Below are positions 4,966 to 7,092 of a stretch of DNA of 7,092 nt, one piece after another (position 1 is the stretch's first letter; each line of letters opens with the position of its first letter). This stretch comes from Myxococcales bacterium. Its GTDB lineage: Bacteria; Myxococcota; Myxococcia; Myxococcales; Myxococcaceae. The notes under the pieces are model-generated. The model worked only from the letters and a program-made list of their open reading frames with translations. It did no database searches and had not been told where the DNA came from. The position numbers were made by a program, and so were the translations under genes. The DNA is taken from positions 362-7,453 of the forward strand of contig PMBV01000532.1 of assembly GCA_003153055.1 (NCBI GenBank). Reading direction: 5' to 3'.

Positions 4966-7002
4966 TCAGCGCCGCACGGCGTAGACGAAGGTCGAATTGG
5001 GCGCCACCAGCCACCGCTGGGCGATGACGTCGCGGAGCGCCTTCCACTCGCCCGTATCGTCCACGAAGTCGGTCCTCAGCTTCTCCGCCGCGGCGCGGTT
5101 CCCCGAGGCCTTCGCAGAGAGGACGCGCCGGCTCAGGGCCTCGACGGACGCAGTCCACTTCTTCCCCAGGTCGAGCTCGAAGCAGCCCAGGTCAGCGTCG
5201 TTGGCTGCCTTCTGCTTGGCGTGCCATGACAGGACGCCGGCCGCGCGGAGCCAGCCGAGCTGAATGGATGCGAGCTGGCTGTAGGTCTTGGGGGTTCCGG
5301 TCGGGTCATACATGCCTTGGGCGACATGTCCGAAGGCCCAGGCGACGTCGCGCACGTGGGCCTGTTGGGCGAGCTCGGGGGTGATGAGCTTCTTCCCCTC
5401 GAGCCAGCCCGAGAAGTACAGCGCGCTCGTCTGGGCCTTGAGCTCCTCCATTACCGAGGCCAGCGGTCCACCGAAGAGCGCCTCGGCTCGTTGGACCTTC
5501 ACCAGGTAGTCATGCGCCGGCCCCAGGTTGTGAGCGGCCTCGTGGAGCACGACACTCATGGTCTCGGGGGCCGCCTCGGTCGTCGCGTGAGCCATCGTCG
5601 CCGCACAGAACAGGCTGGCCATCTGCACCTTGAGCTGCCGTTGACTGTCGGCGTCGGTGCCCAGGTTCGTCATCACCACCGTGCGCCCGCCCTGTTCGGC
5701 GACCTTCCCCCAGTTGGGCAGTGACTGGCCGACGGTAGCGCCTCGGGGGTTCCGTTGGTCACCGGCGTTGAGCACCACGTCGATGAAGTCTGGCAGCTTG
5801 AACTGCACCTCCCGGGCGCGGTAGGGCGAGCCGGCGAGCGTCGCCAGGGCCCGCTCCATCTCGGCCTTCACCGGGCCGAGCGTGTTCTGCCACGCCAACG
5901 AGTCGGGGTTGATGCGGCCCAGTTGCAGAGCGAAGCCGGCCTTCCACGCGCACGGCTCGAAGTAGACTTCGTCGGGCCCGACCCGCGTGTACCACTTCGA
6001 GTTGGTGGCGCTCATGGCCACCCAGGCGGCGTTGGAGGGCTCCCAGTCGTTGGTGCGGAACGACGTGGCCGCGGCCGAGAGGTAGCTCTTGAGGGCGGCC
6101 TCCTCGGGCGAGGTGATGGCCGAAGCCGCAGCGTCGAGGGCCTGGGCGACCGCCTCCATCTCGCCTTTCCAAGCGATGGAGTAGGGCACGGCCTCGAAGC
6201 CCGCATCGGCTCGCGCCACCACCGCGAAGTGGTCGGTCAGCGAGCGACCGTTGGGCTCGGCCTCGAGGCGAGCGCAGAACTTCGGGTCCTCCTGCACGTC
6301 GGCCGGGTAGAGGCCGAAGACCCGTCTCGGCGGCGGACCGGGAATGGCGGAGCACCCTGGGTCCTTCTCGGTCTTGGGCGCCTCGCACCACGGGCCCTGG
6401 TTCCGGCGGAACATCGCCCGGCTCGCCAGGTCATCGGCGGGGACCTTCCCCTCGAGCGAGGTGGTACCCCGCTGGAGCGCATAGAGGCGCTCGATGGCCG
6501 TCGCCGCGGCGAGCAAGTGCCCGGCGATGGCGCGGTCTTCGGGAGGGGCCTGGGAGAGGTCGGTTTCAATCAACGTCGGCCGGCCCTGGGAGAGCTCGAG
6601 CTTCACCTTGGCCCTCCGTTCCTTCTCCTCTGGAGTGAGGGCACTGGGCGCCTCCTCGGTGAGCGAGAGGTAGGCGGCGTCGAAGGCCGGCGTGAAGCCC
6701 TGGTCATCGACGAAGTCTTCCCGTTTGCCGCCCCAGAGCACCGCGAGCTCGTCTGGGTCGAGGGTCTTGTTGCCGTTGGTGTCGGCCCTCCAGAAGAAGG
6801 GCACGAAGCGCTCTTGTGCGCGGAGGTTGAAGTCGAAGCGAAGAATGGAGTTGTAGCGCTGCTTCACCCGGTAGCCGCCACCGTCGGGCAGTCTGACCGC
6901 CAGCACCTGCGCCTCGTGTTTGGGTGGAGGTGCACCCTGCGGACAGGCGGTGAGGCCGAGGGCGAGGAGAAGGGAGAAAGCGCCGCGTCGTTCGCTCTTC
7001 AT
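4966..7002 (-). CDS. M49-like (dipeptidyl peptidase III-related) zinc metallopeptidase lipoprotein with EF-hand loop
   Basis: 678 residues. A lipoprotein signal (basic MKSERR, LLLALGLTAC, Cys20) sends it to the periplasmic side of a membrane. Residues 74-85, DTNGNKTLDPDE, form a perfect EF-hand calcium loop (D, N, N, T, D and E at positions 1, 3, 5, 7, 9 and 12). The catalytic core has HEAAH at 487-491 (zinc His487 and His491, catalytic Glu488) and EELKAQ at 519-524, matching the second M49 motif EExxAD with Gln in place of Asp. About 40-60 residues before the zinc motif, LPNWGKVAEQGGRTVV resembles the conserved pre-motif segment of M49 enzymes. The zinc motif is the five-residue HEXXH form, not the usual M49 HEXXGH. 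The likely activity is release of short peptides from peptide N-termini, but this is family inference. ATG 7002 gives a normal signal peptide, with only a weak G-rich site upstream. It is transcribed opposite to the cytochromes. Confidence 0.8.
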   Translation of the reverse strand: MKSERRGAFSLLLALGLTACPQGAPPPKHEAQVLAVRLPDGGGYRVKQRYNSILRFDFNLRAQERFVPFFWRADTNGNKTLDPDELAVLWGGKREDFVDDQGFTPAFDAAYLSLTEEAPSALTPEEKERRAKVKLELSQGRPTLIETDLSQAPPEDRAIAGHLLAAATAIERLYALQRGTTSLEGKVPADDLASRAMFRRNQGPWCEAPKTEKDPGCSAIPGPPPRRVFGLYPADVQEDPKFCARLEAEPNGRSLTDHFAVVARADAGFEAVPYSIAWKGEMEAVAQALDAAASAITSPEEAALKSYLSAAATSFRTNDWEPSNAAWVAMSATNSKWYTRVGPDEVYFEPCAWKAGFALQLGRINPDSLAWQNTLGPVKAEMERALATLAGSPYRAREVQFKLPDFIDVVLNAGDQRNPRGATVGQSLPNWGKVAEQGGRTVVMTNLGTDADSQRQLKVQMASLFCAATMAHATTEAAPETMSVVLHEAAHNLGPAHDYLVKVQRAEALFGGPLASVMEELKAQTSALYFSGWLEGKKLITPELAQQAHVRDVAWAFGHVAQGMYDPTGTPKTYSQLASIQLGWLRAAGVLSWHAKQKAANDADLGCFELDLGKKWTASVEALSRRVLSAKASGNRAAAEKLRTDFVDDTGEWKALRDVIAQRWLVAPNSTFVYAVRR

Positions 7003-7092
7003 GCCCCCACGTAACCAAAGGCCAGGTCAATTGAAAGAGGGGCGACCTCGGTCCCAAACTCCGCAGGAGGAGGGTCCGGCCAACGGGCGCCG
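7003..7092 (-). other. Upstream region of the M49-like gene
   Basis: 90 nt at the window end. On the minus strand a TTGACC hexamer lies about 28 nt before the start codon, but no matching -10 element follows at normal spacing. No other gene start is visible before the window ends. Confidence 0.35.

Noticed and set aside
5755..7014. A 419-codon open frame on the + strand
   Set aside because: It lies wholly antisense to the M49-like gene, has a biased Gly/Arg/Val/Leu/Glu composition typical of GC-rich antisense frames, and shows no domain or signal peptide.
7014..7045. TTGACC on the - strand upstream of the M49-like gene as a -35 element
   Set aside because: No acceptable -10 hexamer at 15-19 nt spacing, and it lies very close to the start codon.
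1..7092. tRNA, rRNA, CRISPR array, insertion sequence or attachment site
   Set aside because: No cloverleaf-like sequence, regular DNA repeats, transposase or terminal inverted repeats were seen anywhere in the window.

Overview
The window is GC-rich (by eye about two thirds G+C), uses GTG and TTG starts freely and is densely coded. The codon use, Gly/Asp-rich loops, many lipoprotein signals and multiheme cytochromes of the CxxxxCH type suggest a Myxococcota or other former deltaproteobacterial chromosome (Anaeromyxobacter- or Geobacter-like electron-transfer biology). This placement is an inference; no rRNA or other marker gene is present.

Layout. (1) 1-656, + strand: the end of an arsenic resistance operon, with the last 68 codons of an ACR3-type arsenite efflux permease overlapping by 4 nt a thioredoxin-type arsenate reductase (arsC). 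(2) 657-785: a short gap with no convincing promoter or terminator. (3) 786-4916, + strand: a tight three-gene unit. It encodes an exported beta-barrel-like outer-membrane protein, a 13-heme c-type cytochrome whose GTG start overlaps the barrel stop by 4 nt, and a second 13-heme c-type cytochrome lipoprotein with two CX4CH heme sites and an internal tandem duplication. (4) 4917-4965: a 49-nt gap between convergent genes. (5) 4966-7002, - strand: a large lipoprotein resembling the M49 (dipeptidyl peptidase III) metallopeptidases, with an HEAAH zinc motif and a perfect EF-hand loop. (6) 7003-7092: the upstream region of that gene, with no recognisable signal.

The most interesting part is region 3. 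A barrel protein, a Lys-rich 13-heme cytochrome and a 13-heme lipoprotein cytochrome in one apparent operon is the gene set expected of a trans-outer-membrane electron conduit (porin-cytochrome complex, as in the Geobacter Omb-Oma-Omc and Ext systems). The heme counts, the repeat architectures and the small size of the barrel suggest a variant I cannot assign to a named conduit. Electrons could pass between periplasm and cell exterior through 26 hemes. The substrate cannot be read from the sequence, and the neighbouring ars genes need not be functionally related.

The ACR3/ArsC pair works as usual: ArsC reduces arsenate to arsenite and ACR3 exports it. The M49-like gene points the other way and is probably an independent transcription unit.
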